Below are positions 42,094 through 50,902 of a DNA stretch of 64,000 bases, piece after piece. Below the pieces are notes generated by a model that ran no database searches, was not told the origin of the DNA, and saw nothing but the letters and a program-made list of their open reading frames with translations. The stretch covers positions 62,001 to 126,000 of the forward strand of contig JACJXZ010000010.1 in assembly GCA_020636375.1 (NCBI GenBank), written 5' to 3'. Positions within the stretch are counted from its first letter, which is position 1, and each line of letters begins with the position of its first letter. Made by a program: the position numbers and the translations under genes. The stretch is from Lewinellaceae bacterium (GTDB lineage Bacteria > Bacteroidota > Bacteroidia > Chitinophagales > Saprospiraceae).

Positions 42094-42254
42094 CACGGAG
42101 AAGGCCCGGTCCCTGCATCAACGTATGGAAGCCCTCTGCCGTTCCGTGAAGGAGGCCCAGGGCAGAGTAGCGGAGAAAGGCACATGAGAAACCCCGAGGA
42201 TTAAATTCAAACAGCTTTTTAAACTAAATACGGAGGACAAGCATTGTACGGTCA

Positions 42255-43244
42255 ATGAATTATATCTCCATCAACCTGTATCGGAAAGTGGTAAACCATG
42301 CTTTGGCGGAAGGTATGGCACCGGAAGGCCTTGAGGGGCTTCCCGTACCCATAGGATCTATGGACGATATACAGGCCGTTCCGGCAGATCATTTTTTTGA
42401 ACTGCATGAAGTGACAGATCAAACTCTGGGCCCGGGCTTTTCCGTACGAGTGGGCCAGCAGATGAAGATGGATGATTACGGGGTGTTGGGGCTGTCGTGG
42501 AAGACATGCTCAAAGGCGGGGGAGATCTTCGAACGCTGCGAGCGTTATTTTCACCTGCTGTCCAATACGTATGTCTTTAAGGTGGAAAAGGAAGGCGAAG
42601 TATCTAAAGTACACCTGTTCCGCGATGCGTACCGCCGAGGAGTGGGGCTGTCTAACGAGGCTACCTTTTCGGCAACGGTAGTCGTACTACAGGCGATGAC
42701 AGAAACCGATATGGCGCCAATCGGTGTATCCTTCCAGCATGACGCTCCCAGTGGCCTGGAAAGCCACCGTGAGGCCTTCAAGTGCCCCGTTTTATTTGGC
42801 CAGGCCCACAATTTTATTGCCTACAAGACAGCCGACCTGGAAACCCGGACCGCCAAAGCGGATGTCAGCATCCATAAATTTCTGCTGGAAAGAGTGGAAG
42901 AAGAAAAAAGAGGCATAGAAGCCAGCGCTTTTAAAATAGCCGCTGATGTGGAAGGCCTGATCAAGGACGCCCTCCCCAGTGGGATCCCCGGCATCGCCCA
43001 GATCGGAGCGCACATGGGGATGAGTAGCCGTACCCTGACGAGGAGGCTGTCGGATAGCGGCTTCACTTTCAGAGGCCTGGTTCGGCAAACCCAGGAAAAA
43101 ATAGCCAAAGGCCTGCTCAGCAATACCTCCGATACGGTGAGCGAAATCGCCTTTCAAACCGGCTTCTCGGAGCAAAGCGCCTTCAGCCGCGCTTTCAAAC
43201 GGTGGACCGGCCAGTCTCCGCTGGAATACCGCAATCCTCAGTAA
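42255..43244 (+). CDS. AraC-family regulator with arabinose-binding-like N-terminal domain
   Basis: A 329-aa regulator. Residues 15-200 match the long N-terminal 'Arabinose_bd' type domain of the OruR/ArgR-like AraC subgroup ('SWKTCSKAGEIFERCERYFHLL'), and 235-327 is the double helix-turn-helix ('GIPGIAQIGAHMGMSSRTLTRRL', 'VSEIAFQTGFSEQSAFSRAFKRW', 'SPLEYR'). In Bacteroidota such regulators usually control neighbouring small membrane, epimerase and monooxygenase genes. Here a DUF1772 and an NmrA gene follow. The 62-bp segment directly after its stop (43262-43323) recurs in front of another small membrane gene at 20234, which fits a shared operator. ATG at 42255 is the only good start. Confidence 0.88.
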   Translation: MNYISINLYRKVVNHALAEGMAPEGLEGLPVPIGSMDDIQAVPADHFFELHEVTDQTLGPGFSVRVGQQMKMDDYGVLGLSWKTCSKAGEIFERCERYFHLLSNTYVFKVEKEGEVSKVHLFRDAYRRGVGLSNEATFSATVVVLQAMTETDMAPIGVSFQHDAPSGLESHREAFKCPVLFGQAHNFIAYKTADLETRTAKADVSIHKFLLERVEEEKRGIEASAFKIAADVEGLIKDALPSGIPGIAQIGAHMGMSSRTLTRRLSDSGFTFRGLVRQTQEKIAKGLLSNTSDTVSEIAFQTGFSEQSAFSRAFKRWTGQSPLEYRNPQ

Positions 43245-43261
43245 AAAAGTTCATCTGGCTT

Positions 43262-43323
43262 AAAGTGTCATAACATTGGCTGGAAGGGTCAAGCCGACGG
43301 GCTTTTTTTACTTCAATTTTGCC
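43262..43323 (+). promoter_or_regulatory. Conserved 62-bp promoter/operator segment, copy 2
   Basis: Gapless match to 20234-20295. It contains GTCATAACATTGGCTGGAAG, GGTCAAGCC, a T7 run and a -7-like box CAATTTTG (43314-43321) placed 25 bp before the start of the DUF1772 gene. The GC-rich part before the T-run could also end the araC transcript. Confidence 0.55.
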
Positions 43324-43346
43324 TCTGTACAACAAACAGAAGTAAA

Positions 43347-43846
43347 ATGGAAGTATCGCTCAAATCACTCACCCTCTTTTCCGCAATTTTCCTTACCGGC
43401 CTGTCTGCCGGCTTTTTTTATTTTTTTCAGGTATCCGTTATACCCGGCACCCGAAAGGTGGTAGACCTCACCTACCTGGAAAGCATGCAATCCATCAACC
43501 GGTATCCTCAACCCGGCCTTCTTCCTGATCTTTATAGGAAGCCCGCTGGTACTTTACCATCAGCACGATACAGCAGTTCAATTCCGGCATGGCATTCTGG
43601 GTGTTGCTGGCTGCCTCCATCGCCTATGTGCTGGGCACCTTTGGCGTGACTGCCTTTGGGAACGTGCCCCTCAATGATGCTTTGGATGCACTGGAAATTG
43701 CAGAACTGGGAGAGCTGGAGATCGGCAGGTTCAGGAAGGCCTACGAACAGAAATGGAACCGCCTGCACCTGATCCGGACCGTTTTTGCGGTGCTCTCCTT
43801 CCTGCTTTCGCTCCTTGTAGTTTTCACCCAATTTAAGACTGTATAA
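43347..43846 (+). pseudogene. DUF1772/anthrone-oxygenase-like membrane protein with two frameshifts
   Basis: The N-terminal part (MEVSLKSLTLFSAIFLTGLS ... 'YLESMQSINR') and the C-terminal part (GMAFWVLLAASIAYVLGTFG ... 'FGNVPLNDALDAL ... RKAYEQKWNRLHLIRTVFA') together make a typical four-helix DUF1772 protein of about 165 aa. The middle ('ILNPAFFLIFIGSPLVL', 'ISTIQQFNSG') is recovered only by changing frame at about 43502 (two bases short after AACCGG) and again near 43557. Family members are linked to anthrone oxygenases or to AraC-controlled stress genes. It follows the AraC gene and a conserved promoter-like segment. Decay or base-calling errors are both possible. Confidence 0.75.
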
Positions 43847-43855
43847 GCATTTTGG

Positions 43856-43963
43856 TTCTTTGACAGATCCTGTGATCCAAAGACAGCGCATCAGGCGAAA
43901 TCTCTGCTCCTTATTGTCGCATTGCTTCCGCCTGACGCACTGTCCACAGGATCTGTCAAAGAA
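43856..43963. repeat. ~108-bp intergenic palindrome with perfect 19-bp arms
   Basis: TTCTTTGACAGATCCTGTG (43856-43874) and its exact complement (43945-43963); inside, GACAGCGCATCAGGCG pairs with CGCCTGACGCACTGTC, leaving an asymmetric tip (AAATCTCTGCTCCTTATTGT...). It lies between the DUF1772 and NmrA genes and carries no terminator T-tract on the + strand apart from TTTTTT at 43970-43975. Confidence 0.8.
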
Positions 43964-43997
43964 GTCGCATTTTTTAAACTTTAAAACTCAAAAAAGA

Positions 43998-44842
43998 ATG
44001 AACCACCCAAGTAACATCCTGGTAATCGGCGGCACCGGTAAGACCGGCCGAAAAGTTGTTCAAGGACTGAAAAAACAAGGTCAAAACGTAAGGGTAGGCG
44101 CCCGCAGCAGTACTCCGGCATTTGACTGGCACGATCCGGCTACCTGGCCCGGCGCCCTGGCAGGAATGGACAAAGTGTATATCGTCTACTATCCGGACCT
44201 GGCTGTCCCCGGTGCCTACGAAGCAGTCAAAGGGCTCACGGAAGAAGCCAAAAAGCAGGAGTAAAGAAAGCCGTACTGCTCTCCGGCAAAGGGGAGAAAG
44301 AAGCGGAACGCTGCGAACAGGTGGTAGCCAATTCAGGGTTGGATTACACCCTGGTGCGAGCTTCCTGGTTCAATCAGAATTTCAGCGAAAGCTTTCTGAT
44401 GGACCCCATCCTGGCGGGCCATGTGTACTTTGCCTATGCCTGAGGCGAAGATCCCGTTTGTAGATACCGGCGATATTGCCGATGTGGTTGTCAAAGTGCT
44501 GCTGGATGACGCCCACAACGGAAAAACCTACGCCGTAACCGGCCCCGTACCATCACCTTTGAAGAAGCGGTCCGGGAAATCGCCGCCAGCACGGGGAAGG
44601 CCATCAAGTACCAGCCGGTATCGCTGGACGACTACAGCGCCATGATGAAGTCGGCCGGCGTCCCTTCCGATTACATCTGGCTGTTCGACTACCTGTTCAG
44701 GGAAGTGCTGGGCAAGCCGGAGAATCAGGAGATAAGCAATGACGTAGAAAAGGTGCTGGGCAGAAAGGCGAAAGGCTTCGCTGAGTATGCCAGGGAAACG
44801 GCGAAAACGGGCGTTTGGAATCCGCCGATTTCTGTCATTTGA
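43998..44842 (+). pseudogene. NmrA/NAD(P)-binding epimerase-like gene with three frameshifts
   Basis: Start MNHPSNILVIGGTGKTGRKV with the Rossmann GGTGxTG motif. Homology continues through 'GALAGMDKVYIVYYPDL', then in a second frame 'AGVKKAVLLSGKGE ... LDYTLVRASWFNQNFSESF', a third 'MPEAKIPFVDTGDIADVVVK', and finally 'TITFEEAVREIAAS ... DYIWLFDYLFREVLGK ... VWNPPISVI' to the stop at 44842. Frame changes are near 44255, 44440 and 44548. The restored protein (about 280 aa) would be an NmrA-type NAD(P)H-dependent reductase or redox sensor. All conserved parts are present, so the damage is recent or artefactual. A short copy of its 3' end lies at 47489-47518. Confidence 0.8.
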
Positions 44843-45033
44843 TATTCCGCTTCTCAAACCGATAGTGCAGGGCGCTGCTTTTCCATTGCCTGGACCACAG
44901 GTGGGAGGGTAGCGCGCCTGCACTATGAGCTGACTAACTTTGATGGGTGCGGCCCGTTCAGGGCGCTTTTCTGTGGCCGATAATCCCGGTTTGTTAAAGA
45001 AAAATGTTAGTTTTAAGGTCTTGGGAATCATAG

Positions 45034-45615
45034 ATGGAAATGGAAACAATATTGAAGTCACTGAATGATATTTCTCCCATCACCATAGAAGCCTGGAAAG
45101 ACTTTCGGCTTCTTCTAAGCCCATTGGAGGTAGAGAGAAATGAATATCTGGTACGAGAAGGTTCCCGCGTTAGCCATTGTTATTTGCTCGTAGATGGGGT
45201 GGTCAGGGTGTACTACAACAAAGACGGAAACGAATACAACAAGACCTTTTTCATTCCCGGGATGTTTCCGACCGCACTCACTGCTTTATTGTCTGATGAA
45301 CCTTCTGCATTGTCCTTTCAGGCCCTCGTTCCCAGCCAACTCATCCGTTTTTCTTACCATAAGTTCAGGGCTTTATTCGGCCAGCACCGATGTCTGGAGC
45401 AATTGCTCTTGCGCATTTTAGAACGAGAGTGGATCAGCAAAGAACGACACGATATTCAGATGGTTACTAATGATGCCACTACCAACTATATGATTTTTAG
45501 AGAACGATATCCGAATCTGGAAAATCTGATCCCTCAGTATCACATAGCTTCCTACCTAGGCATCACGCCTATTCAGCTAAGCCGGATCAGAGGGCAATTG
45601 GTGAAATCTCGCTAG
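45034..45615 (+). CDS. Crp/Fnr-family transcriptional regulator
   Basis: A 193-aa regulator starting at ATG 45034 (or 45040). Residues 20-115 are the cyclic-nucleotide-binding-type beta-roll ('YLVREGSRVSHCYLLVDGVVRVYY', 'EYNKTFFIPGMFPTALTALL'), and the end is a winged helix with the recognition part 'IPQYHIASYLGITPIQLSRIRGQL'. It lacks the FNR cysteine cluster, and the cyclic-nucleotide-binding residues (RxSAxV/T type) are not preserved, so the ligand is unknown. It probably controls the outer-membrane protein and SDR genes downstream or the epimerase upstream. A ~165-bp palindromic element begins exactly at its stop codon. Confidence 0.88.
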   Translation: MEMETILKSLNDISPITIEAWKDFRLLLSPLEVERNEYLVREGSRVSHCYLLVDGVVRVYYNKDGNEYNKTFFIPGMFPTALTALLSDEPSALSFQALVPSQLIRFSYHKFRALFGQHRCLEQLLLRILEREWISKERHDIQMVTNDATTNYMIFRERYPNLENLIPQYHIASYLGITPIQLSRIRGQLVKSR

Positions 45616-45780
45616 TGGTCTGTCAACGTTTGAATGCGGGGTAAGGTATCGCGTATTTTGTGGCTGATTGAGGCGAAGGTTCCCGCCCATAGCCTAGCTA
45701 CGGAAGGGGTTCTTCAACGAAAAGCAGCCGCAAAAGACGCCATAGATTACCCTGCAATTTAAGCTTGACAGACCACTAGG
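45612..45780 (+). repeat. Palindromic element of the covarying-core family, copy 2
   Basis: Perfect 15-bp ends CTAGTGGTCTGTCAA (45612-45626) and complement (45766-45780); the left arm contains the TAG stop of the Crp-type gene. The core has TTGAGGCG, CATAGC, GCTACG and CAACGAAAA in the same order as the copies at 20296 and 50903, with longer flanks GAAGGTTCCC/GGGGTTCTTC around the apical stem (CC-TAGC/GCTA-CGG). TA flanks both ends. Confidence 0.75.
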
Positions 45781-45857
45781 ATATTTCCTTAACCTATGTT
45801 AATGCCTAAGGCTGGTGTTCGGTGCACCTTTGCATGGAACATCAAATCTTACGCATT

Positions 45858-46616
45858 ATGAAGACATTCATCCATCATCCTTTCACGATCTATCTGGCAG
45901 CTAGCCTGAAAACCATCAAAGCGATTTCTCTTATAGCTGCGCTATTGTTTAGCCAGCAAGTCATCAGCCAGGAGAATAACCTCGCCCTGAGAAACTACTG
46001 GCAAATTGGCCTGGGGCTTGGCGAACTCCCCATGAACGGAAGCTTCAAACCAAGTATAAGTATAGGGTACCATTTCAATGACAAACTATACTCAGGTATC
46101 ATCTTTCAGCTAGAAGATAAGATTCAAAGGGATGGATCATCTTTCAATGCCAAATCCAGTGAACTTGACGGGCTGGCCAGTTCCGCTGAGGCCGTTTCCC
46201 AACGCTTGATGCTTCAGGTGAGATACACGCCTGTCAGGCGAGGGCCCTATCTTTCGGGAGGCTTTGTGTTCAATGGAAAGGATACGGAGACTATGGTTTT
46301 TGACTCCCGGCTTCGTACGCTTTCCGGCGAAGATTACCACGGCTCCATAGAAATTCAGCAAACGAGGCCGGCGGGATGGGGCCTTGCACTGGGAATTGGT
46401 TATCAATATGATTTCAAAAATGGCCTTTCCGCTGGATTTGAGTGGACCCCCGCCTGGGGCCAGTACCCAACTCCGTCTTATGCTTTTGGAGGCACAGCTA
46501 ATCTGGACGAACAGGCCGTGATCGGCCTGCAAAAGAAGATGGACAAAGGCTTCAAATCCAGTGTGACCAATATGTACAAGGTATTTCATTTGGGGCTTGC
46601 CTACCGCTTTAAATAA
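45858..46616 (+). CDS. Outer-membrane beta-barrel-like protein (252 aa)
   Basis: I start at ATG 45858 (MKTFIHHPFTIYLAASLKTI); it gives a signal peptide ending 'QQVISQEN'. The mature part shows alternating hydrophobic strands typical of small beta-barrels ('YWQIGLGLGELP', 'PSISIGYHFND', 'LYSGIIFQLEDK', 'RLMLQVRYTPV', 'GWGLALGIGYQYDF', 'GLSAGFEWTPAW') and ends with the aromatic 'HLGLAYRFK' expected for BAM recognition. No specific family is recognised. A CACCTTTG box at 45827-45834, close to TAnnTTTG, may be its promoter; it lies directly behind the palindromic element. An SDR gene follows after 47 bp. Confidence 0.75.
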   Translation: MKTFIHHPFTIYLAASLKTIKAISLIAALLFSQQVISQENNLALRNYWQIGLGLGELPMNGSFKPSISIGYHFNDKLYSGIIFQLEDKIQRDGSSFNAKSSELDGLASSAEAVSQRLMLQVRYTPVRRGPYLSGGFVFNGKDTETMVFDSRLRTLSGEDYHGSIEIQQTRPAGWGLALGIGYQYDFKNGLSAGFEWTPAWGQYPTPSYAFGGTANLDEQAVIGLQKKMDKGFKSSVTNMYKVFHLGLAYRFK

Positions 46617-46663
46617 CCCTTATCAACGATAACCATTCCTTCATTCATCAAAAATACGATAAA

Positions 46664-47392
46664 ATGAGACTTTCTGATAACATCATATTGATCACCGGCG
46701 GCACATCAGGTATAGGGCTTGCACTAGGTAAAGCCTTGTTAGAAATGAACAATCAAGTTATTCTTTTAGGGAGGAACAGAGAGAAACTGGCCGAATTAGA
46801 AAAAGCGGGATTTGAAACCATGTCCTGTGACCTCAACGAACTATCGGATGTTGAAAAAGCGTCGGTCCTGATCCAGAACAAGTACCCTCAATTGAACATG
46901 TTATTCAATAATGCCGGGGTACAGTATAATTACGATTTTACGGAGAGCGTGATCCCGCTTGAAAAAATTTCACAAGAGATCAATATCAACATTACCGGGC
47001 AGATAATATTAACTCAGCTGCTTATTCCGTTGTTGAGCAACAATAGTAATGCATTCATCATTAACACTTCTTCCGGGTTAGGGGCATTCCCCAAACCAGA
47101 TGGCGTGGTTTACAGTGCTACCAAGGCTGCCATGCGAAACTTTACTGTGGCCCTGAGATATGCCTTACAGAAAAACTCAATTGGAGTTTTGGAAGTGATC
47201 CCTCCGGTTACAGATACTGGAATGACAGCAGGGAGAACCGAAAACAAGATTTCGGCGGATGAACTTGTGGAAAGGATCATCCCTCAACTCCGAAGGGAAA
47301 GAAAAGTGATAACCGTCCCCAGGATGCGGATATTTCTCTGGATTGCTTTTTTGTTTCCGTCTCTCGCGAACAAGATCCTGTCCAGGCCGTGA
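46664..47392 (+). CDS. Short-chain dehydrogenase/reductase (DltE-like)
   Basis: A 242-aa classical SDR: cofactor motif TGGTSGIGLALGKALL at about residues 10-25, 'LFNNAGVQ' near 85, 'INTSSGLG' with the catalytic serine near 138 and 'YSATKAA' (Tyr and Lys near 152-156). The C-terminal end has a hydrophobic helix 'MRIFLWIAFLFPSL', as in DltE/YvaG-like members that may sit at the membrane. Substrate unknown; NAD(P)H-dependent oxidoreduction is the family activity. It probably forms an operon with the beta-barrel gene 47 bp upstream. Downstream, 47393-47679 contains a relic of an NmrA 3' end and no other gene. Confidence 0.9.
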   Translation: MRLSDNIILITGGTSGIGLALGKALLEMNNQVILLGRNREKLAELEKAGFETMSCDLNELSDVEKASVLIQNKYPQLNMLFNNAGVQYNYDFTESVIPLEKISQEININITGQIILTQLLIPLLSNNSNAFIINTSSGLGAFPKPDGVVYSATKAAMRNFTVALRYALQKNSIGVLEVIPPVTDTGMTAGRTENKISADELVERIIPQLRRERKVITVPRMRIFLWIAFLFPSLANKILSRP

Positions 47393-47488
47393 ACTTCATT
47401 AGTGGCATATCATCTACAGCTCTCCTACACGGCTACAGGCTGGTGCGCCGGCAAGTCCTACCTGCCCGCTGTATACTTCGTGCAGGAG

Positions 47489-47518
47489 AGCTGGAATCCG
47501 CCGATTTCTGTGATATGA
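47489..47518 (+). pseudogene. 30-bp relic of an NmrA-type gene 3' end
   Basis: Encodes SWNPPISVI-stop, the same C-terminus as the NmrA-type gene ending at 44842 (VWNPPISVI-stop), and similarity continues a few bases past the stop (GCTTCT). It suggests a duplication of which only the tail is left, in the gap between the SDR gene and the convergent T9SS gene. Confidence 0.5.
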
Positions 47519-47679
47519 CATCCTGCTTCTAAGGTCCATTATTGCCCTGCTCATCGTCTCGGATGGGCAGGGCTTTGCCGTTCTCGTGTTCAGCAGCCGG
47601 ACCGCATATGGCTTTGCGGAGGCTGCGGGCCCGTTAATGGGTGGGCATGGGAAGATGGTTTTGCCTAAAGTACACAAAT

Positions 47680-50600
47680 TTACAGCTGAATGATCATCCT
47701 TTCCGCATACACCTGCTTTGCCGTTTTCAGGACTACCCAATAAGCCCCCGGCGCCAGGCCACCGGCCGGTATCTGATGGTTTCTTGAGGGCGCTAAAATC
47801 CCTTCCCTTATCAGCTTCCCTCCCGCGTCAAAGATCATTAACCAGCTTTTGCCTGCCACACCCTCCGGAGTTTCCATAGTGAACCAAGAACTCGCCGGGT
47901 TGGGAAACAGCTTTAGGCTGCTGCTGACGGGGCCTGTGCCTTTAATGCCAACGGGCAGAGTGAGCGTAGTACTTGTCGTATTCGTAGTGATAGGAGCATT
48001 GAAATCAAAATAGATGTCGGCAGTATTCCGGATCACGTCCCCCACCTCTGTGTTTTCTTCCGGGAGGATACGGTAGCGGACGAAGCCGTGGCTCTCCGGT
48101 TCATTGCCGGTGCTGTCCGGCAAGTTGATCTCCTGGAATACGAATTCCATCAGCCCTTTATCCTGGATAGTGTAGGAGAAGGAGTGGCTGGAGCCGATAA
48201 CTTCAAAGGTGGCGACATCCAGCCTTTCATCCAGTTGATCGGTTATTCGGACAGTTTCCGCCGGGAAAGTACCGGTATTCTGAAAACGAATGGTATAGTC
48301 GAGGAACTCCCGGTTTTCGAGCTGCTCCGTGGTATACTGTTCGCCTTGTGCTACCTGCTTGTCATTGGGGTCATAGGAACCCACAATTTCATCACGGCTG
48401 GCAAAGGTATTGTCACCGGGCACCTCATCTTCCGACAACGGTGTGATGGTGCCCTGCGAACTGAGGATATCTCCCAGAGCTGCAGTAGAGGGAAGCTGTA
48501 CCTTTATCCCGATTTGCCCCATTTCGTTCCTGGCCAGTTGCGGGTAACTCCAGGACAGTACATTGCCGTTTATCCCGGTTGGCGGCGGGTTGGCTTCCAG
48601 ATAATCCAGTTGGCTGTCCAGGCTCAGTTCGATATCCGCATCCTGGGTTACAGTACCGACATTTTTGTAGGACAGGGTGTAGGAACTTTCAAAACCCGGC
48701 CGGAAGATCCCAGCCGTCAGGTTTGCCCGGAGGTCTTGTACGCCCGGTGTGTAATGCACTCGGAAATCCAGGGTGTCCGCCGGGCCCGAAATGGCATACG
48801 CATCCGGCCTAATGTTGCTGTACAGGCCGGGGGCAACAGCGCTGAGCCCCCCGGTACTGTCCGCCGGTATGTACATGGTATAGGCGCCTGTACTGTCGGT
48901 GCTGGTATATTGTCGGCCTTCATTAAAGGAGATGAGGATATTGGCAATGCCTTCCTCGCCGGCATCCTGCACGTTATTCGAGTTTTCATCTTCAAAAACG
49001 AGGCCACACAGCTTTTCCACTTCGATCTCAAGCCCGGATGCTTCGATCTTCCACACGCCGTTGTACATGGACCCCACGTAGAGGGTATCCTGATGGAATG
49101 CCAGAGCGGTGAGGTCCCGGGGCAACTCACGGGCATCAAAAGGCGTCCAGTTGGCGCCACGGTCAAAGGATAGGAACAAACCCCGGCTGCTGGCCAGAAT
49201 GTATTTTCCTTCCACGAAAACGAGGCTTCTGTAGTCATCAGGAGAGGGAGAAATATCAGTTGGTAGGCCGTTGGCAGGATAGAAAGTGGCGCCGCCGTCC
49301 GCAGATATTTCGGGAGCAGGCTGCCCGGAAACGAAATTCATCAGGATATCCCCGGCCGCCAGCATCGGCCGTCGGAAGAGGCCGCCCTGCGGAACGACTA
49401 CCTCCCAGCTTTGGCCTTCATCGAAGGAACGGGCGATGGCCTCCCGGCTATAAATATAAAGCACGCCATCTCCTCTGGCCATAGCATTGGGGCGGAAGCC
49501 AAGTACGCCTAACAGCTCATTCGAATAATCGGACCAGGTAGCGCCGACATCTTCCGACCTGATGACGGAAATCCCAAACGGCAGGTCGCTGCTGCTGGTC
49601 CAGGAATAGACAACGTTTTCCACCACCAGCAATTCATCGAACACCTGAAGAAAATTGAAAGATAGCTCGATGCTGTCCCAGCTTTGGCCGTTGTCTTCAG
49701 ACCTTAAAAGAAAAGGCAGGAACTGTGCAAAGCTTAAGAGGACACCCTCAGCTTCTACCAATTCCAGCACCGTGTGTTCCGCTTCCATAACCGGCCGGAT
49801 ATTCCAGGCGCCGGTATTGTAGTCGTAGCGGTCGAGGCTGCCGTAACTGCCGGCGTACAGGGCATTCCCGGTTGCGTATAATGTATTGACCCAGCTTTCC
49901 GATATGCCGACACTCGCCCTCTGCCAGAGCTGCCCACCGTCGGAGGAAGCGAACATTCCTTTGGCATAAGTGCTTGCCAGCAGGCGGCCCTGGTTCTGGC
50001 CGATGGAAAAAGGCTGTAGATAATTATCGGGGTAATTGCTGGCCTGCAGCTGCCAGCTTGCTCCCAGGTCATCCGAGCGGTATAGCGGTATGTTGCCGAA
50101 GTAAAGCGCTCCTTCGTAGTATACTAATTCGCGAATGTCCTGCCCCATTTCCCAGGGGTGGGGGGCGGAAACCCAGGTTTGCCCGTTGTCCTCCGAACGG
50201 ACGGCGGATGAGCCGCTGGCCAGGATCAGCAGCTCTTCGTGGACGAAAATCTCATCGATGGAATTCGGCAGAGCGGGGACAGAGATGCTGTCCCAAGCGG
50301 CTGTATTGGCGCGGAGAACATATATTTTTCCGGTTCCGCCTAGGTAAATGTCTCCTCCATATACTTCCAACGCCCGGCTCGATGGTGTGGGCGCGCCAAC
50401 CGAAGGCGGCATAGCCCATGTCTGGCCATTATCGGCAGACTGCAAAACGGTTCGGGAGAGCGTCCGGATAACGAGGTTTCCGTCATTGATCGCAAGCGCG
50501 GGCACGAAATTCAGGCTGTCGGGTTGGGGGATGCGGTACCAGCTATCGCCATTGTCGTCGCTCCGATAGAGCGCATAATTGTCATCGTCACCATTAATGG

Positions 50601-50865
50601 CCACCTGGAATATCAGGGCGTTGCCGTCGAGGGAAAAGCGTGCGGGGCTATACCGCAGTGGGAGGCCGTTTGACAGCTTCTGCCAAGAATCTCCACTGTC
50701 GCCGGTGCGGTACAAGGCGTCCCGCCCTTCTACAAAGGCATATTCATCGTTGTATTTGACATAAAAGCCAAAGCCTCCGTAGGGGCCACCTAGAGATTGC
50801 CACTGGCCGAAAGCAGGGAAGACGAAAAAAAACATCAGGAAGGAGAGCAGCGATGTATTCTTCAT
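47680..50865 (-). CDS. Secreted BNR-repeat protein with DUF11/DUF7619-like and T9SS domains (1061 aa)
   Basis: I start at 50865 (MKNTSLLSFLMFFFVFPAFG), giving a signal peptide before 'QWQSLGGPYGG'. Residues 20-640 hold many sortilin/BNR-type beta-propeller repeats with Asp-box signatures (SxDxGxxW: 'SGDSWQKL', 'SDDNGDSWYRI', 'SEDNGQTWVSA', 'SSDGGQLWQRA'). Then follow an SdrD-B-like segment ('GLVFEDENSNNVQDAGEEGI', about 660-720), a DUF11-type repeat ('YTLSYKNVGTVTQDADIELS'), a DUF7619-like domain ('DPNDKQVAQGEQYTTEQLEN ... TIRFQNTGTFPAETVRITDQL') and a type A sorting domain ('LFPNPASSWFTM ... GAYWVVLKTAKQVYAERMIIQL'). It should be exported by T9SS to the surface. Function of such glycosidase-like propellers is unknown; no sialidase active site is visible. 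Confidence 0.88.
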   Translation of the reverse strand: MKNTSLLSFLMFFFVFPAFGQWQSLGGPYGGFGFYVKYNDEYAFVEGRDALYRTGDSGDSWQKLSNGLPLRYSPARFSLDGNALIFQVAINGDDDNYALYRSDDNGDSWYRIPQPDSLNFVPALAINDGNLVIRTLSRTVLQSADNGQTWAMPPSVGAPTPSSRALEVYGGDIYLGGTGKIYVLRANTAAWDSISVPALPNSIDEIFVHEELLILASGSSAVRSEDNGQTWVSAPHPWEMGQDIRELVYYEGALYFGNIPLYRSDDLGASWQLQASNYPDNYLQPFSIGQNQGRLLASTYAKGMFASSDGGQLWQRASVGISESWVNTLYATGNALYAGSYGSLDRYDYNTGAWNIRPVMEAEHTVLELVEAEGVLLSFAQFLPFLLRSEDNGQSWDSIELSFNFLQVFDELLVVENVVYSWTSSSDLPFGISVIRSEDVGATWSDYSNELLGVLGFRPNAMARGDGVLYIYSREAIARSFDEGQSWEVVVPQGGLFRRPMLAAGDILMNFVSGQPAPEISADGGATFYPANGLPTDISPSPDDYRSLVFVEGKYILASSRGLFLSFDRGANWTPFDARELPRDLTALAFHQDTLYVGSMYNGVWKIEASGLEIEVEKLCGLVFEDENSNNVQDAGEEGIANILISFNEGRQYTSTDSTGAYTMYIPADSTGGLSAVAPGLYSNIRPDAYAISGPADTLDFRVHYTPGVQDLRANLTAGIFRPGFESSYTLSYKNVGTVTQDADIELSLDSQLDYLEANPPPTGINGNVLSWSYPQLARNEMGQIGIKVQLPSTAALGDILSSQGTITPLSEDEVPGDNTFASRDEIVGSYDPNDKQVAQGEQYTTEQLENREFLDYTIRFQNTGTFPAETVRITDQLDERLDVATFEVIGSSHSFSYTIQDKGLMEFVFQEINLPDSTGNEPESHGFVRYRILPEENTEVGDVIRNTADIYFDFNAPITTNTTSTTLTLPVGIKGTGPVSSSLKLFPNPASSWFTMETPEGVAGKSWLMIFDAGGKLIREGILAPSRNHQIPAGGLAPGAYWVVLKTAKQVYAERMIIQL

Positions 50866-50902
50866 AAAAAAAGAGTTTTTGGGTAAGAAGCTATTTGAAT
50901 CT

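Noticed and set aside
40000..42096. 698-codon minus-strand open frame opposite the caspase gene
   Set aside because: The + frame has clear caspase motifs; the minus frame is a codon-bias shadow.
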